Shown here in pieces: positions 9,344 through 21,051 of a stretch of DNA of 22,589 nt. How positions within the stretch are numbered: position 1 is the first letter of the stretch; each line of letters opens with the position of its first letter. A program made the position numbers and the translations under genes. Below the pieces are notes generated by a model that searched no databases, had not been told where the DNA came from, and saw only the letters and a list, made by a program, of their open reading frames with translations. Source of the stretch: an uncultured Altererythrobacter sp. (GTDB lineage Bacteria; Pseudomonadota; Alphaproteobacteria; Sphingomonadales; Sphingomonadaceae); assembly GCA_946886565.1 (NCBI GenBank), contig CAMPIX010000028.1:1-22589 (forward strand). Direction: 5' to 3'.

Positions 9344-9375
9344 AAAGGGCGGTCCGTTCAGGACCGCCCTTTTTC
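9344..9375. terminator. Bidirectional intrinsic terminator between rpsD and the S9 peptidase
   Basis: A perfect 12-bp stem pairs AAAGGGCGGTCC (9344-9355) with 9361-9372 around loop GTTCA. T tracts are present on the plus strand (9370-9374), and the A run at 9344-9346 gives Ts on the minus strand. It ends rpsD on the plus strand and can also end the convergent peptidase gene, whose stop is at 9419. Confidence 0.88.
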
Positions 9376-9418
9376 GTTCCGGCTGAATTCCCAGCGCTAC
9401 GGCGCGTCCGCGTCTGGA

Positions 9419-11389
9419 TCAGAGTCCGAGGTGCTTGCGCAGAAAATCGTCGCTCTGTTGCAGCATGTCCGTCCGCGCGTTGCTGTCGGGAAGGCCGTGA
9501 TCGAGCCCTTCGTAAACCACTAGCTCGACATCCTTGCCCGCCTCCGCGAGCGCCTCTTCCATCGCCTTGGCATGGCGAATGTCGACGTTGATATCCTTGT
9601 TTCCGCTGAACATCAGCACGGGGGCCTTGATCTTCGCGGCGTGGCGGCGCGGTGAGCCCGCTTCGACATGCGGCCCGCTTCCCACGAAATCCTGAGTGAC
9701 GCGATAGTTCGTGAACCCGCGCGAATCCTCTATCAGGAGTTCCAGGTCGGTAACGGGGGCAACTGCAATCACCGCTTGGTAAAGGTCGGGGGCGACGACG
9801 TTGGCCTGCAGCGCGGCATAGCCGCCGTAGGACCAGCCGACGATGGCCAGCTTGCGGGGATCGGCCACTCCTTGTTCGACAAGCCAGGCTGCTCCGGCGT
9901 TGATGTCCTCCATCGCCACGTCCCAGGACTGGAAACCGTTGTTGACATACCATTCGTCGCCATAGCCGGACGATCCGCGATAATTCGGTTGAAGCACGGC
10001 ATAACCGCGGGCGGCGAAATATTGCGCCCACCAGTCGAAACCCACGCTGTCCCGCGCCGCAGGCCCGCCATGCGGCATGACGATTGCAGGAAGGTCCTCG
10101 TTCGGGCCACCGGGCGGCAAGGTAAGGTATGCCGGGATCGACGTCCCATCGGTGGATTCGTAGCTTACCGGCCGAACCTGCGCGAGTGCTACGTTCTGGA
10201 GCACGGGCCGCGAAAGCATGAGCTCGTCCAGCGCGCGGGTCGTACGGTCGAAGATGTAATAGCGGCCCGGTTCGGTATCGTCGGTCGCGAAAACAAGCAG
10301 CTTGTCCTCGGTGGCGTCGGCACTCACCAGCGAGACATGCGGATTGCCGGGCAAGGCGGCGGACAATCCCTCTACCAGCGCGCCGAGATCGGCGTCGAAG
10401 TACTTCGTCTGCCGCTCGTCCGTGGTCCACGTCACGCCGATGATTCGTCCGCGGCTGCCGAGGCGAAGCAGGCCGCTCACGTCGACCTTGTCATGGGCCA
10501 GCAGCAATTCGCTTTTCATCGATCCGTCGAGGCTCACGCGATAGAGAGCATCGCGGCCGTCGGATTCGCTAACCGCGAAAACCGCGTTGTTCGCTGTGTC
10601 GATCGCAAGCGGATGCATACCGGCTTCATCGTCCGTGCCTAGCGTCGAGAACGGCCTCCATTGATCATCGTCAAGCAAGCGGTAGGAAAATTTGGTGATC
10701 CCAATCATCCGTCCCCGGCGGTCGGAGACATGCTCGCCCATGATGCGGACCTGTCCGTTGTCGTCTGCCAGAAAAGTGAAGGCTTCGGGCTTGGGAAACT
10801 CCAGTCGGTCGCCATCGCCGCTCTGCGTATCCACCACGTCCACCCCCAAACCGGAAAGCTTGGAAGCCACCCTGAAGCCGCTTGCCTGTTCGGGAACATA
10901 GTACCGGGCCATCAGGACATCGCCGTTATCCTCGCCCGTGTCCCAACCGATAATCCGGCCGTCGAACTGCCTTGCGTAAGCTATCCCCATGCGGCTCTGT
11001 TTGCCCAGTTCGACCACGTTCCCGCCATCGAGATCGAACGCCATCAACCGCGTGAACGGCAGGTTCGGCCCCTGACTGTCGTTGATGCCGTAAAGCTCGC
11101 ACACCAGGCGCTCGTTCGTAGCCCAGTCGCACCATTGGAGACGCCACGGTTCGCCCGCCGAATAGGCCACTTGGGCGGGTTTGCCGCCGCTGGTCGAGGC
11201 GACCATGGCGATCGAGGCGGGCCCTTTGCTCGCCGCGATGAACGCTATCTTGGTCCCGTCGGGCGAAAGACTGACCGATGAGACAGCGCTGCGCAGGCCG
11301 AACAACGCCGCCTCGCGCTGCGTTTCAGCCTGCGCGCCGGACGCGAGTATTGCCACGCAGACAAAAGCAAGCTTTGCGAAAATGCGCAT
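9419..11389 (-). CDS. Secreted S9 family (prolyl oligopeptidase-like) peptidase
   Basis: The 656-residue protein has a clear signal peptide (about residues 1-21, ending GAQA) and so acts in the periplasm or outside the cell. A beta-propeller-like region with repeated SPDGTKIAF-type segments covers about 25-390. The alpha/beta hydrolase catalytic domain covers about 395-656. The triad is visible: Ser520 in GWSYGGYAA, Asp599 in SGNKDINVD and His631 in EGLDHGL. The oxyanion-side motif HGGP is in MPHGGPAARDS. It is likely an acylaminoacyl- or dipeptidyl-peptidase-like enzyme that trims peptides; the exact specificity cannot be read. The start ATG at 11389 is fixed by the signal peptide. A TATGAT hexamer on the minus strand (11423-11428) is a possible -10, but with a poor -35. 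It is monocistronic. Confidence 0.9.
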   Translation of the reverse strand: MRIFAKLAFVCVAILASGAQAETQREAALFGLRSAVSSVSLSPDGTKIAFIAASKGPASIAMVASTSGGKPAQVAYSAGEPWRLQWCDWATNERLVCELYGINDSQGPNLPFTRLMAFDLDGGNVVELGKQSRMGIAYARQFDGRIIGWDTGEDNGDVLMARYYVPEQASGFRVASKLSGLGVDVVDTQSGDGDRLEFPKPEAFTFLADDNGQVRIMGEHVSDRRGRMIGITKFSYRLLDDDQWRPFSTLGTDDEAGMHPLAIDTANNAVFAVSESDGRDALYRVSLDGSMKSELLLAHDKVDVSGLLRLGSRGRIIGVTWTTDERQTKYFDADLGALVEGLSAALPGNPHVSLVSADATEDKLLVFATDDTEPGRYYIFDRTTRALDELMLSRPVLQNVALAQVRPVSYESTDGTSIPAYLTLPPGGPNEDLPAIVMPHGGPAARDSVGFDWWAQYFAARGYAVLQPNYRGSSGYGDEWYVNNGFQSWDVAMEDINAGAAWLVEQGVADPRKLAIVGWSYGGYAALQANVVAPDLYQAVIAVAPVTDLELLIEDSRGFTNYRVTQDFVGSGPHVEAGSPRRHAAKIKAPVLMFSGNKDINVDIRHAKAMEEALAEAGKDVELVVYEGLDHGLPDSNARTDMLQQSDDFLRKHLGL

Positions 11390-11594
11390 GTATCCGACCC
11401 CCGTTGAACCAATCCCTGCCCGATCATAACGCCTATTTCGGCGCCGAAAACCCCAATGCCGGCGCGCGGTATCATTCGCGAAAGGGGTTGCGCTCTCTGG
11501 ACAATGGCCCATTGCCTCCGATCGCGGCGCCCATCCTCCTCCGCGATCTTGACGTTCGTGATCCCGCAGCGCCGGGCCCCTCTTTACCGACAGC

Positions 11595-11933
11595 TTGGGG
11601 TCGCTGCCGTTGGCCATCGACGGCATGTTCTTCGAGATGCGCTTCGAGGTGCTCGCCAAGAGCGACATCGCCGAGCCGGTCCTGGCCGTCGAGCCAAGCT
11701 TGTGGCGCGACGTCACCATAAACACCTTCATCCCGGCGCCGAGCGAGGAAGAATACAAGGACGGCATGTTCCGCTTCACCTTCCCCGCATTGGAAGCCGG
11801 CGACAGGATGACGGTGAAAGTCGACGGCCAGATCAACCCGTCGCTGGTCGCATCGACCCACGGTGAGATCGCGATTTTCGATGGCGAGCGCCGGCTGGTG
11901 GGCACGCCCTACGCTCTCAAGGTCTATCCCTGA
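11595..11933 (+). CDS. Hypothetical protein upstream of DUF421 gene, possibly 5'-truncated
   Basis: The C-terminal 112 codons look coding, with acidic and hydrophobic alternation that suggests a beta-rich domain (GMFFEMRFEVLAKSD, PSLWRDVTINTFIPA, MTVKVDGQINPSL, IAIFDGERRLVG). The only near-complete start is TTG at 11595; the internal ATG at 11625 would shorten it. The frame continues upstream with plausible sequence (GPLFTDSLGSLPLAIDG) until a TGA at 11559-11561. No signal peptide or membrane anchor is found in any frame between 11400 and 11595. I infer that the N-terminus is missing through deletion or a frameshift, but a short soluble protein remains possible. The stop overlaps the next start in TGATG. 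I do not recognise a named family. Confidence 0.55.
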   Translation: MGSLPLAIDGMFFEMRFEVLAKSDIAEPVLAVEPSLWRDVTINTFIPAPSEEEYKDGMFRFTFPALEAGDRMTVKVDGQINPSLVASTHGEIAIFDGERRLVGTPYALKVYP

Positions 11934-12418
11934 TGGATATCGTCATCCGCGCCACGGTGATGTTCGCGGCGCTGTACCTGCTGATTCGCCTGCTCGGAAA
12001 GCGCGAGCTTGGCCAGATGTCACCGTTCGAGCTCGTCCTGCTCATCGTCATGGGCGACATGATCCAGCAAGGCGTCACGCACAACGATTTCAGCCTGACC
12101 GGCGCGATCCTCGCCATTGCGACGTTCGCCTTCTGGGCACTGGTCCTGAGCTGGATCAGTTACCTCTGGCCGCGTACGCGCAAGGCCCTCGAGGGCGAGC
12201 CCCGCATCGTCATCAGCCAAGGGAAGATCGTCGAGCACAATCTTCGCCACGATCGCCTGACGGTGGGCGAACTGGAGATGGAGATGCGCCTGGCGGGCAT
12301 ACAGTCGGTGAAGGGTGTCGCGTGGGCCGTGCTCGAGCCCTCGGGCAAGATCAGCTTCATCCCGCGCGACGACGAGGACGACAAGGAAGGCGACCAGAAC
12401 GAAGACTCGGTGGTCTGA
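11933..12418 (+). CDS. DUF421 (YetF/YcaP-like) membrane protein
   Basis: A 161-residue inner-membrane protein. Three hydrophobic segments occupy about residues 3-22, 33-50 and 58-80, followed by a cytoplasmic alpha/beta DUF421 domain (PRIVISQGKIVEHNLRHDRL, then ELEMEMRLAGIQSVKGVAWA) and an acidic tail. The signature RLLGKRELGQMSPFELVLLI is characteristic of the YetF family, whose function is poorly defined. The ATG overlaps the stop of the upstream hypothetical gene, so the two are translationally coupled. It converges on tgt with only 14 bases between the stops and no visible terminator. Confidence 0.88.
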   Translation: MDIVIRATVMFAALYLLIRLLGKRELGQMSPFELVLLIVMGDMIQQGVTHNDFSLTGAILAIATFAFWALVLSWISYLWPRTRKALEGEPRIVISQGKIVEHNLRHDRLTVGELEMEMRLAGIQSVKGVAWAVLEPSGKISFIPRDDEDDKEGDQNEDSVV

Positions 12419-12432
12419 CGCGTCGCGGAAAT

Positions 12433-14603
<2,171 letters not shown>

Positions 14604-14623
14604 GGCGGGGGCGAGGTAACCAG

Positions 14624-15384
14624 TTACGTGCGCAGGCGCCACCCTGTGCGGAAGATCATTGCGATGACCGCCACGCAAATTGCGAGGAACCCCAACGTGA
14701 GCCCCAGCGAGATGCCGATCGAGACATCCGAACTCCCATAAAACGTCCAGCGCAGCCCGTTGACCAGATAGACGATCGGATTGGCGAGCGCGATCTTGTC
14801 CCACGGGTGCGGCAGCATCTCGATCGAGTAGAACGTGCCGCCGAGGAAGGTCAGCGGCGTGAGGATCAGCAGCGGCACCATCTGCAGCTTCTCGAACCCT
14901 TCGGCCCAGACCCCGAGGATGAAGCCAAGCAGCGAGAAACTCGCCGCCACGAGCATGATGTAGACCAGCGCGAATACCGGATGCGCGATCGTATAGTCGA
15001 CGAACAGCAGCGCGGTGGTGAGGATGATCGCGGCAAGGATCAGGCTCTTGGTCGCTGCCGCGCCCACGAAGCCGAGCAGCGTCTCCGCGACGCCTACGGG
15101 CGCCGAGAGCAGCTCGTAGATCGCGCCGGTGAACTTGGGCATGTAGATGCCGAAGCTGGCGTTGCTGGTGCTTTCGCTGAGCAGGGTCAGCATCAGCAGG
15201 CCGGGCACGATGAACGCGCCGTAGTCGATGCCCGACACCTCGTTGATCCGCCCCCCGATCGCCGCGCCGAACACGATGAAATAGAGGCTGGTCGTCAACA
15301 CCGGCGAGACGATCGAGCCGAACACCGTGCGGCGGAAGCGCGACAGCTCGTTGCGGTAGATCGCGAAGGTCGAGCGCCAGTTGA

Positions 15385-15388
<4 letters not shown>
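14624..15388 (-). CDS. ABC-2 type transporter permease
   Basis: A 254-residue inner-membrane protein with six hydrophobic segments spread from about residue 25 to 247, the usual ABC-2 exporter topology. The segment after TM5 (LTFLGGTFYSIEMLPHPWDK) matches the conserved ABC-2 signature region, and the following NPIVYLVNGLRWTFYG is typical of the family that includes drug, polyketide and polysaccharide exporters. Its ATG overlaps the ATPase stop by four bases, so the two form one transporter. The substrate is unknown. The DUF481 barrel gene follows after 20 bases. Confidence 0.93.
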
Positions 15389-16338
<950 letters not shown>

Positions 16339-16393
16339 GCGGCGCGGACAATTGCCGCCGCAGCCGCGATTGCCAAGGGAAATTCCCCTCCGC

Positions 16394-17437
16394 TCAGGGC
16401 AGCAGCAACGAGGAATCCCCGTAGCTGTAGAAGCGATACTTTTCCGCCACCGCGTGGGAATAGACGGCCTGCATCCGCTCGCGGCCCATCAGCGCGCTTA
16501 CCAGCATGAACAGGGTCGACCTGGGCAGGTGAAAATTGGTCATCAGCCCGTCGATCGCGCGGAAGGTATAGCCGGGCGTGATGAAGATCGCGGTGTCGCC
16601 CTCGAACGCGCGGATCGTGCCGTCCTGGTCCGCCGCGCTTTCCAGCAGGCGCAGGCTGGTGGTGCCGACCGCGATCACCCGCCTGCCGGCCTTGCGCGCG
16701 GCATTGAGGCGAGCGGCCGTAGCTTCGTCGATCCGGCCCCATTCGGCGTGCATTGCGTGGTCGCGAGTGTCCTCGGCCTTGACCGGGAGGAAGGTGCCCG
16801 CGCCGACGTGCAGCGTCAGCGTCTCGCTCGCCACGCCGCGTGTCGCCAGCGCCGCCATCAGTTCCGGCGTGAAGTGGAGCGCAGCGGTGGGTGCGGCGAC
16901 TGCGCCGTCGCGCGACGCGAACATGGTCTGGTAATCCTCGCGGTCGCGCGCGTCGGTCTCTCGCTTGCCCGCGATATAGGGCGGGAGAGGCATCCGCCCG
17001 GCACGCTCGAGCAAGGCCTCGACCGGCTCCTCGCCTTCGAACGCCAGTGTAAAGCTCCCGTCCGCGTGGCGCGCCTCGGCCACCGCAGTCACCTCAGCGC
17101 CGAACGCGATCCGGTCGCCCTCGCGCAGCCGCTTGGCATTGCGCACGAACGCCTGCCAGCGCCGCAGGTCGATCCGCTTGTGCAGCGTCGCTCCGATCCG
17201 CGCCCCTTCGCCGCCGACGCTTGGGCGCATCCCCTCGAGCTGTGCGGGGATGACGCGGGTATCGTTGAACACCAGCACGTCGCCGGGTTCGAGCAGATCG
17301 GGCAGCTCGTGCACCACCCGGTCGGACAGTGCATCGTCACCGCGGACCACCAGCATCCGCGCCGCATCGCGCGGCGCTGCTGGGCGCAGCGCGATCAGTT
17401 CTGGCGGAAGTTCGAAATCGAAAAGGTCGACGCGCAT
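16394..17437 (-). CDS. queA: S-adenosylmethionine:tRNA ribosyltransferase-isomerase
   Basis: A 347-residue enzyme that transfers and isomerises the ribose of SAM onto preQ1-modified tRNA to make epoxyqueuosine, the step after Tgt. The family landmarks are [15 protein letters not shown] at the N-terminus, [55 protein letters not shown] and the C-terminal [19 protein letters not shown]. The length is normal. The ATG at 17437 opens the frame. It is first in the minus-strand series queA, ABC ATPase, ABC permease, DUF481, tgt; a palindromic repeat separates it from ppiA upstream. Confidence 0.97.
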   Translation of the reverse strand: MRVDLFDFELPPELIALRPAAPRDAARMLVVRGDDALSDRVVHELPDLLEPGDVLVFNDTRVIPAQLEGMRPSVGGEGARIGATLHKRIDLRRWQAFVRNAKRLREGDRIAFGAEVTAVAEARHADGSFTLAFEGEEPVEALLERAGRMPLPPYIAGKRETDARDREDYQTMFASRDGAVAAPTAALHFTPELMAALATRGVASETLTLHVGAGTFLPVKAEDTRDHAMHAEWGRIDEATAARLNAARKAGRRVIAVGTTSLRLLESAADQDGTIRAFEGDTAIFITPGYTFRAIDGLMTNFHLPRSTLFMLVSALMGRERMQAVYSHAVAEKYRFYSYGDSSLLLP

Positions 17438-17455
17438 GGGAAGCCGCTACACGAT

Positions 17456-17584
17456 CCTTCCCCACCGGGGGAGGGGGATCGCCTGCAGGGTGGTGAAGGG
17501 GCACCTTCGGATGTTCGGAAGATCGGCCCGTGCCCCTCCACCCCCGCGCTGCGCGCGGCGGTCTCCCTCCCCGTTCCGGGGCGG
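17456..17584. repeat. Second palindromic repeat type between ppiA and queA
   Basis: The left arm (about 17456-17504) contains CCGGGGGAGGGGGATC and GGTGGTGAAGGGGCAC. The right arm (about 17530-17584) contains GTGCCCCTCCACCC and GGTCTCCCTCCCCG, which are imperfect reverse complements. The right arm also has the local palindrome CCGCGCTGCGCGCGG. The element fills the 148-base gap between ppiA and queA almost completely and differs in sequence from the 7267/18410 family. It may act as a transcript-stabilising or attenuating hairpin; that is inferred. Confidence 0.7.
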
Positions 17585-17585
17585 A

Positions 17586-18323
17586 TTATTCCTCTACCGG
17601 CGCGCTTTCCTCGATCGGCGCGCTCAGCATGCCGGGAGTGATCGTCTGCGGCTGCGGAGCGGCCGGCTGCGGCATCGCCTGCGGTTCGTTGTCGGCCGCA
17701 ATCGAGGCCTGGAGGATCACGGTCGGATTGGCCGGCGGCTCGCCGCGCGCGATCGCGTCGACCGCGTCCATGTTGCCGATCACCCGGCCGAAATTGGTGT
17801 AATTCTTGTCGAGTGCGAAACGGGGGTAGAACACGATGAAGAACTGGCTGTTCGCGCTGTCTTCAGCCTGCGCGCGGGCCATTGCCACGGTGCCGCGCAC
17901 GTGCGGCATCGGATTGAACTCCTCCTCGAGATCGGGAAGGTTCGATCCGCCCTGCCCGGTGCCCGTCGGGTCGCCGGTCTGCGCCATGAAGCCGTCGATC
18001 ACGCGGTGGAAGATGATCCCGTCGTAGAAGCCCTGCCGCGCGAGCGTCTTGATCCGCTCGACATGGTTGGGCGCCCAGCTCGGCATCAGCCGGATCGGCA
18101 CGCGTTCGCCGGTCGATAGATCGAGCAGGAGGATGTTCTCGCGATCTTCCTCGACGTTGTAGTTGATCGGAGCGTATGTGGCCGTCGAGTTCGCCGCCGG
18201 TGCCGGTGCGGCTTCCTCGGTCGCGGCCGGAGCTTCCTCCTGCCCTTCCTCCTGAGCAAAGGCGATCGGCGGAGCGGCGACCAGCGACAGCAGCGCGCCG
18301 GTGGCAATCAACTTTCTGAACAT
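17586..18323 (-). CDS. ppiA: Secreted cyclophilin-type peptidyl-prolyl isomerase
   Basis: A 245-residue periplasmic protein with a signal peptide (about 1-23, ending AFAQ), a Glu/Ala/Pro-rich spacer (24-50) and a cyclophilin domain (about 60-205). The catalytic-region motifs are GIIFHRVIDGFMAQTGDPTG (with the active Arg in FHR), VAMARAQAEDSANSQFFIVF and NFGRVIGNMDAVDAI. The C-terminal 40 residues are Pro/Gln/Ala-rich, an extension beyond the usual domain. It catalyses cis-trans isomerisation of prolyl bonds during folding of exported proteins. The gene lies between two palindromic repeats, with copy B upstream and the second repeat type immediately after its stop. Confidence 0.93.
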   Translation of the reverse strand: MFRKLIATGALLSLVAAPPIAFAQEEGQEEAPAATEEAAPAPAANSTATYAPINYNVEEDRENILLLDLSTGERVPIRLMPSWAPNHVERIKTLARQGFYDGIIFHRVIDGFMAQTGDPTGTGQGGSNLPDLEEEFNPMPHVRGTVAMARAQAEDSANSQFFIVFYPRFALDKNYTNFGRVIGNMDAVDAIARGEPPANPTVILQASIAADNEPQAMPQPAAPQPQTITPGMLSAPIEESAPVEE

Positions 18324-18409
18324 GGGTTTCCCGTCGTCGATTGAAATTCGGAGGCCCGCGTCTAGCGGCGGGGGACTGTCGGTTCAATGAATGATGCGCG
18401 CGCGGGGGA

Positions 18410-18534
18410 TCCTTCGAGACGGGGCTTCAGCCGTTCGGCTTCAGCCCCTCCTCAGGATGAGCGGTAAGAATAATACCGCCCCAACCCGCTCGTCCTGAGG
18501 AGCCGAGGCCGAACGGCCGAGGCATCTCGAAGGA
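18410..18534. repeat. Palindromic repeat element, copy B (intergenic)
   Basis: The outer inverted repeat is TCCTTCGAGA (18410-18419) with TCTCGAAGGA (18525-18534). The inner inverted repeat is CTCCTCAGGATGAGCGG (18448-18464) with one-mismatch complement at 18486-18502. The left arm folds on itself as GGGGCTTCAGCCG/CGGCTTCAGCCCC and the right arm as CCGAGGCCG/CGGCCGAGG. Outer and inner core sequences match copy A at 7267-7400 while the arm hairpins differ, as expected of a dispersed family. It lies in the 221-base gap between coaD and ppiA, which holds nothing else apart from the ppiA upstream region (18324-18409). Confidence 0.9.
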
Positions 18535-18544
18535 CCACAGCGCC

Positions 18545-19072
18545 TCAATAGTCCCCCATCCGCCCGATCTCCTCGACGCGGGCGACCACGTCGTCGCGCA
18601 CCACCTCGCTGACGAACGGCGAAATATCGCCTCCGAACAGCGCGATTTCCTTGACCAGCTTCGAGGCGATCGGCTGGAGCGACACGTCCGCCATCAGGAA
18701 CACCGTCTCGATCTCGGCGTCGAGCTGCTGGTTCATTCCCGCCATCTGGTATTCGTATTCGAAGTCCGCCACGGCGCGCAGCCCGCGCACGATCACGCTC
18801 GCGCCCTGCTTGCGCGCGAATTTCATCAGCAGCGCGTTGAACCCGACCACCTCGACGTTTTCGAGCCCGAGCGCGGCGACCTCGCGCCGGACCATGTCCA
18901 TCCGCTCGTCGGGGGCGAACATCGGGTTCTTCGACGGATTGGTGGTGACCCCGACGATCAGCCGATCGACCAGCTTGCTCCCGCGCCGGATGATGTCCGC
19001 ATGGCCGAGCGTGATCGGGTCGAAGGTGCCCGGATAGACGCCTATGCGCTCTCCGACTTTCTTGGTGCTCAC
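18545..19072 (-). CDS. coaD: Phosphopantetheine adenylyltransferase
   Basis: A 175-residue nucleotidyltransferase performing the fourth step of coenzyme A synthesis (4'-phosphopantetheine + ATP to dephospho-CoA). The GxFDPITxGH signature is GVYPGTFDPITLGH near the N-terminus. VTTNPSKNPMFAPDER, VIVRGLRAVADFEYEYQMAG and the C-terminal IASKLVKEIALFGGD region all fit the family. The start is GTG at 19072, overlapping the ispA stop in GTGA, so coaD is coupled to ispA. The usual SS-x-x-R segment near the C-terminus is ASKLVKE here, a conservative variant. Copy B of the palindromic repeat follows 10 bases after the stop. Confidence 0.96.
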   Translation of the reverse strand: MSTKKVGERIGVYPGTFDPITLGHADIIRRGSKLVDRLIVGVTTNPSKNPMFAPDERMDMVRREVAALGLENVEVVGFNALLMKFARKQGASVIVRGLRAVADFEYEYQMAGMNQQLDAEIETVFLMADVSLQPIASKLVKEIALFGGDISPFVSEVVRDDVVARVEEIGRMGDY

Positions 19073-19977
19073 CTGTCTCTCTCCACGATAAACCGCGCCA
19101 GCGCGCGCAGCAGATCGGCCTCGCGGCCGTGCGGGGCGAGGTGGCCGACCGCCTGCTCGACCAGCGCGTGCGCCTGGTGGCGCGCCTTATCGGCGCCCAT
19201 CAGTGTCACGAAGGTCTGCTTGCCCTGCTCGTCGTCCTTGCGCAGCGCCTTGCCCGCCTTCGCCTCGTCCCCCTCGATGTCGAGCAGGTCGTCGACGATC
19301 TGGAAGGCGAGGCCCACGTCGCGCGCGTAGTTGCGCAAATGTCCGCGCCCCTCGGGCGGGACGCGGCCGAGGATCGCGCCCATCTCGACCGCGGCGGCGA
19401 GCAGCGCGCCGGTCTTCAACTGCTGGAGCCGGGTGATAGCGTGCAGATCGTAATCCTGTTCGGCCGCGGCCATGTCCATCATCTGGCCGCCCGCCATGCC
19501 GCCCATCCCGCTTGCGCCGGCGAGCGTGGCGACGAGTTCGGCGCGCACGAACGGATCGCTCACGGTCTCTGGCATCGAGAGGATCTCGAACGCCAGAGCG
19601 TGAAGTGAATCTCCGGCGAGCACCGCCGTCGCCTCGTCGAACGTCTTGTGCAACGTCGGCTTGCCGTGGCGCAGATCGTCGTCGTCCATGCACGGAAGAT
19701 CGTCGTGAATCAGCGAATAGACGTGGATCGATTCGACCGCGCAGCCGCACTTGACCGCGGTCTCGCGCGCGACGCCGTACATGCCGGCGGTGGCCGCGAG
19801 CAGCAGCGGGCGCACGCGCTTGCCCCCGCCGATCGCGGCATAGCGCATCGCTTCGACCAGACGCGCGCGCGGGTCGCGCGGAACGGGCAGGAACTCGTCG
19901 AACGCGGCGTCGACTTCGCGTTGAATACGCGCGAGCCCGTCGCCGAGGAGATGCGCCTGGTCGCCGACCAGTTGCAC
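19069..19977 (-). CDS. ispA: Farnesyl diphosphate synthase-type polyprenyl synthetase
   Basis: A 302-residue all-helical prenyltransferase that condenses IPP with DMAPP/GPP to make farnesyl (possibly geranylgeranyl) diphosphate for quinones, carotenoids and undecaprenol. The first Asp-rich motif is DDLPCMDDDD (92-101) and the second is DDLLD (229-233). GGKRVRPLL supplies the diphosphate-binding Lys/Arg. The chain-length-controlling residues before the first motif are Tyr87-Ser88, as in E. coli IspA, supporting C15 product length. The GTG start at 19977 is one base after the xseB stop. xseB-ispA is a common pairing, but the usual dxs partner does not follow; coaD does. Confidence 0.9.
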   Translation of the reverse strand: MQLVGDQAHLLGDGLARIQREVDAAFDEFLPVPRDPRARLVEAMRYAAIGGGKRVRPLLLAATAGMYGVARETAVKCGCAVESIHVYSLIHDDLPCMDDDDLRHGKPTLHKTFDEATAVLAGDSLHALAFEILSMPETVSDPFVRAELVATLAGASGMGGMAGGQMMDMAAAEQDYDLHAITRLQQLKTGALLAAAVEMGAILGRVPPEGRGHLRNYARDVGLAFQIVDDLLDIEGDEAKAGKALRKDDEQGKQTFVTLMGADKARHQAHALVEQAVGHLAPHGREADLLRALARFIVERDR

Positions 19978-19978
19978 G

Positions 19979-20230
19979 TCAGTTCCCCGTATCGAACGGG
20001 GCCGTGCCGCGCGCCTGGCCGTCCGGGCCGGTCACGATCTTTTCGATCCGCGCCTGCGCGGCGTCGAGCCGGGCCTGGCAATGGCGGCGCAGCGCCTCGC
20101 CGCGCTCGTAGAGCGTGATCGAATCGTCGAGAGGCGCCTCGCCCCCCTCGAGCTTCCTCACGATGTCTTCGAGCGCCTTCAGCGCATCCTCGAAGGTCAT
20201 TTGGGCGATGTCGGACGCGGCCTCGGTCAT
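19979..20230 (-). CDS. xseB: Exodeoxyribonuclease VII small subunit
   Basis: An 83-residue helical protein that with XseA forms exonuclease VII, which degrades single-stranded DNA from both ends. The diagnostic stretch is MTFEDALKALEDIVRKLEGG, followed by PLDDSITLYERGEALRRHCQ. The C-terminal tail is short and Gly/Asp-rich. The ATG at 20230 agrees with the family start; an upstream in-frame ATG would add non-homologous sequence. It is the first gene of the minus-strand series and is divergent from the membrane protein gene at 20361. The 130-base divergent region holds TTGACC/GGTCAA (20243-20268) but no clear -10 partner. Confidence 0.94.
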   Translation of the reverse strand: MTEAASDIAQMTFEDALKALEDIVRKLEGGEAPLDDSITLYERGEALRRHCQARLDAAQARIEKIVTGPDGQARGTAPFDTGN

Positions 20231-20360
20231 GGCGCAGGACCATTGACCGCCGCCCTGCGCTTGGTCAAGCTGACTGGCGACAGGGGAAGCAGGAATGAAG
20301 TGGATTTTCGCAGGGGCCACGGCTGCGCGGCGTGCTCGCGGCCGGGGCGAGAGAGGCTAG

Positions 20361-21041
20361 ATGTTCATCGGCCACTGGTCCGCCGCGTTCGTCGCGGCCG
20401 CGGCGCACAAGCGCGCGCCCAGGCTCGGCACGCTGTTCGTTGCCGCGCAACTCGTCGACTGGGGCTTCTTCGCGCTGGCGACGGTAGGGGTGGAAAAGAT
20501 GCGGGTGGTGCCCGGCGCGACCGCGATGAACCCGCTCGATCTCTATCATATGCCCTATACGCATAGCCTGTTCGCTACCGCACTTTGGGCGCTCGGGTTC
20601 GCGCTGCTGTTGCTCGCATGGCGGCGCGATCTGCTGACAGCGGCGATCGGCGGCGCGGTGGTGCTGTCGCACTGGTTCCTCGACCTGCTGGTTCACCGGC
20701 CCGATCTGACGCTGGCGGGCGGCGAGCCGCGGCTCGGGCTCGGCCTGTGGAACTATCCCTCGATCGCCATCCCGCTCGAACTGCTCATCACCGTGGCCGC
20801 CTTCGTGCTCTACCTGCGCCGGACCAAGGGACCGGTCGCCCCGCCGCTGATCCTGATCTCTCTGCTCTTTGCAATGCAATCGCTGAACTGGTTCGGCCCG
20901 CCGCCTGAAACGGCGGGGCCCGCACTCTACCTCACCGCACTCGCCGCCTTCGCGCTCGCCACCTGGGTCGCGCACTGGGTCGGCAACACCCGCTGGCACA
21001 AGCGCGAGGTGGGGCTGGCGGTGCCGACCTGGCGCCGCTAA
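20361..21041 (+). CDS. Polytopic membrane protein, YdjM/DUF457-like
   Basis: A 226-residue inner-membrane protein with about six or seven hydrophobic segments. Conserved polar residues are embedded in or beside them: GHWSAAF (N-terminus), [18 protein letters not shown] and [14 protein letters not shown]. This His/Asp pattern recalls the YdjM/DUF457 group of putative membrane-bound metal-dependent hydrolases, but the match is by pattern only and no activity is established. The ATG at 20361 follows a purine-rich GAGAGAGG site at about four bases. purL begins 10 bases after its stop, so the two may be co-transcribed. Confidence 0.78.
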   Translation: MFIGHWSAAFVAAAAHKRAPRLGTLFVAAQLVDWGFFALATVGVEKMRVVPGATAMNPLDLYHMPYTHSLFATALWALGFALLLLAWRRDLLTAAIGGAVVLSHWFLDLLVHRPDLTLAGGEPRLGLGLWNYPSIAIPLELLITVAAFVLYLRRTKGPVAPPLILISLLFAMQSLNWFGPPPETAGPALYLTALAAFALATWVAHWVGNTRWHKREVGLAVPTWRR

Positions 21042-21051
21042 GGGGCGGCGC

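Noticed and set aside
11278..11721. A 147-codon plus-strand frame across the peptidase 5' end
   Set aside because: Its first part is antisense to the signal peptide region and its last part is out of frame with the coding sequence at 11595. No domain is visible.
20243..20268. TTGACC/GGTCAA inverted repeat in the divergent xseB/membrane gene gap, as paired -35 boxes
   Set aside because: No matching -10 (GCTANA-type or TATAAT-type) lies at proper spacing on either strand, and a 6-bp inverted pair is easily chance.
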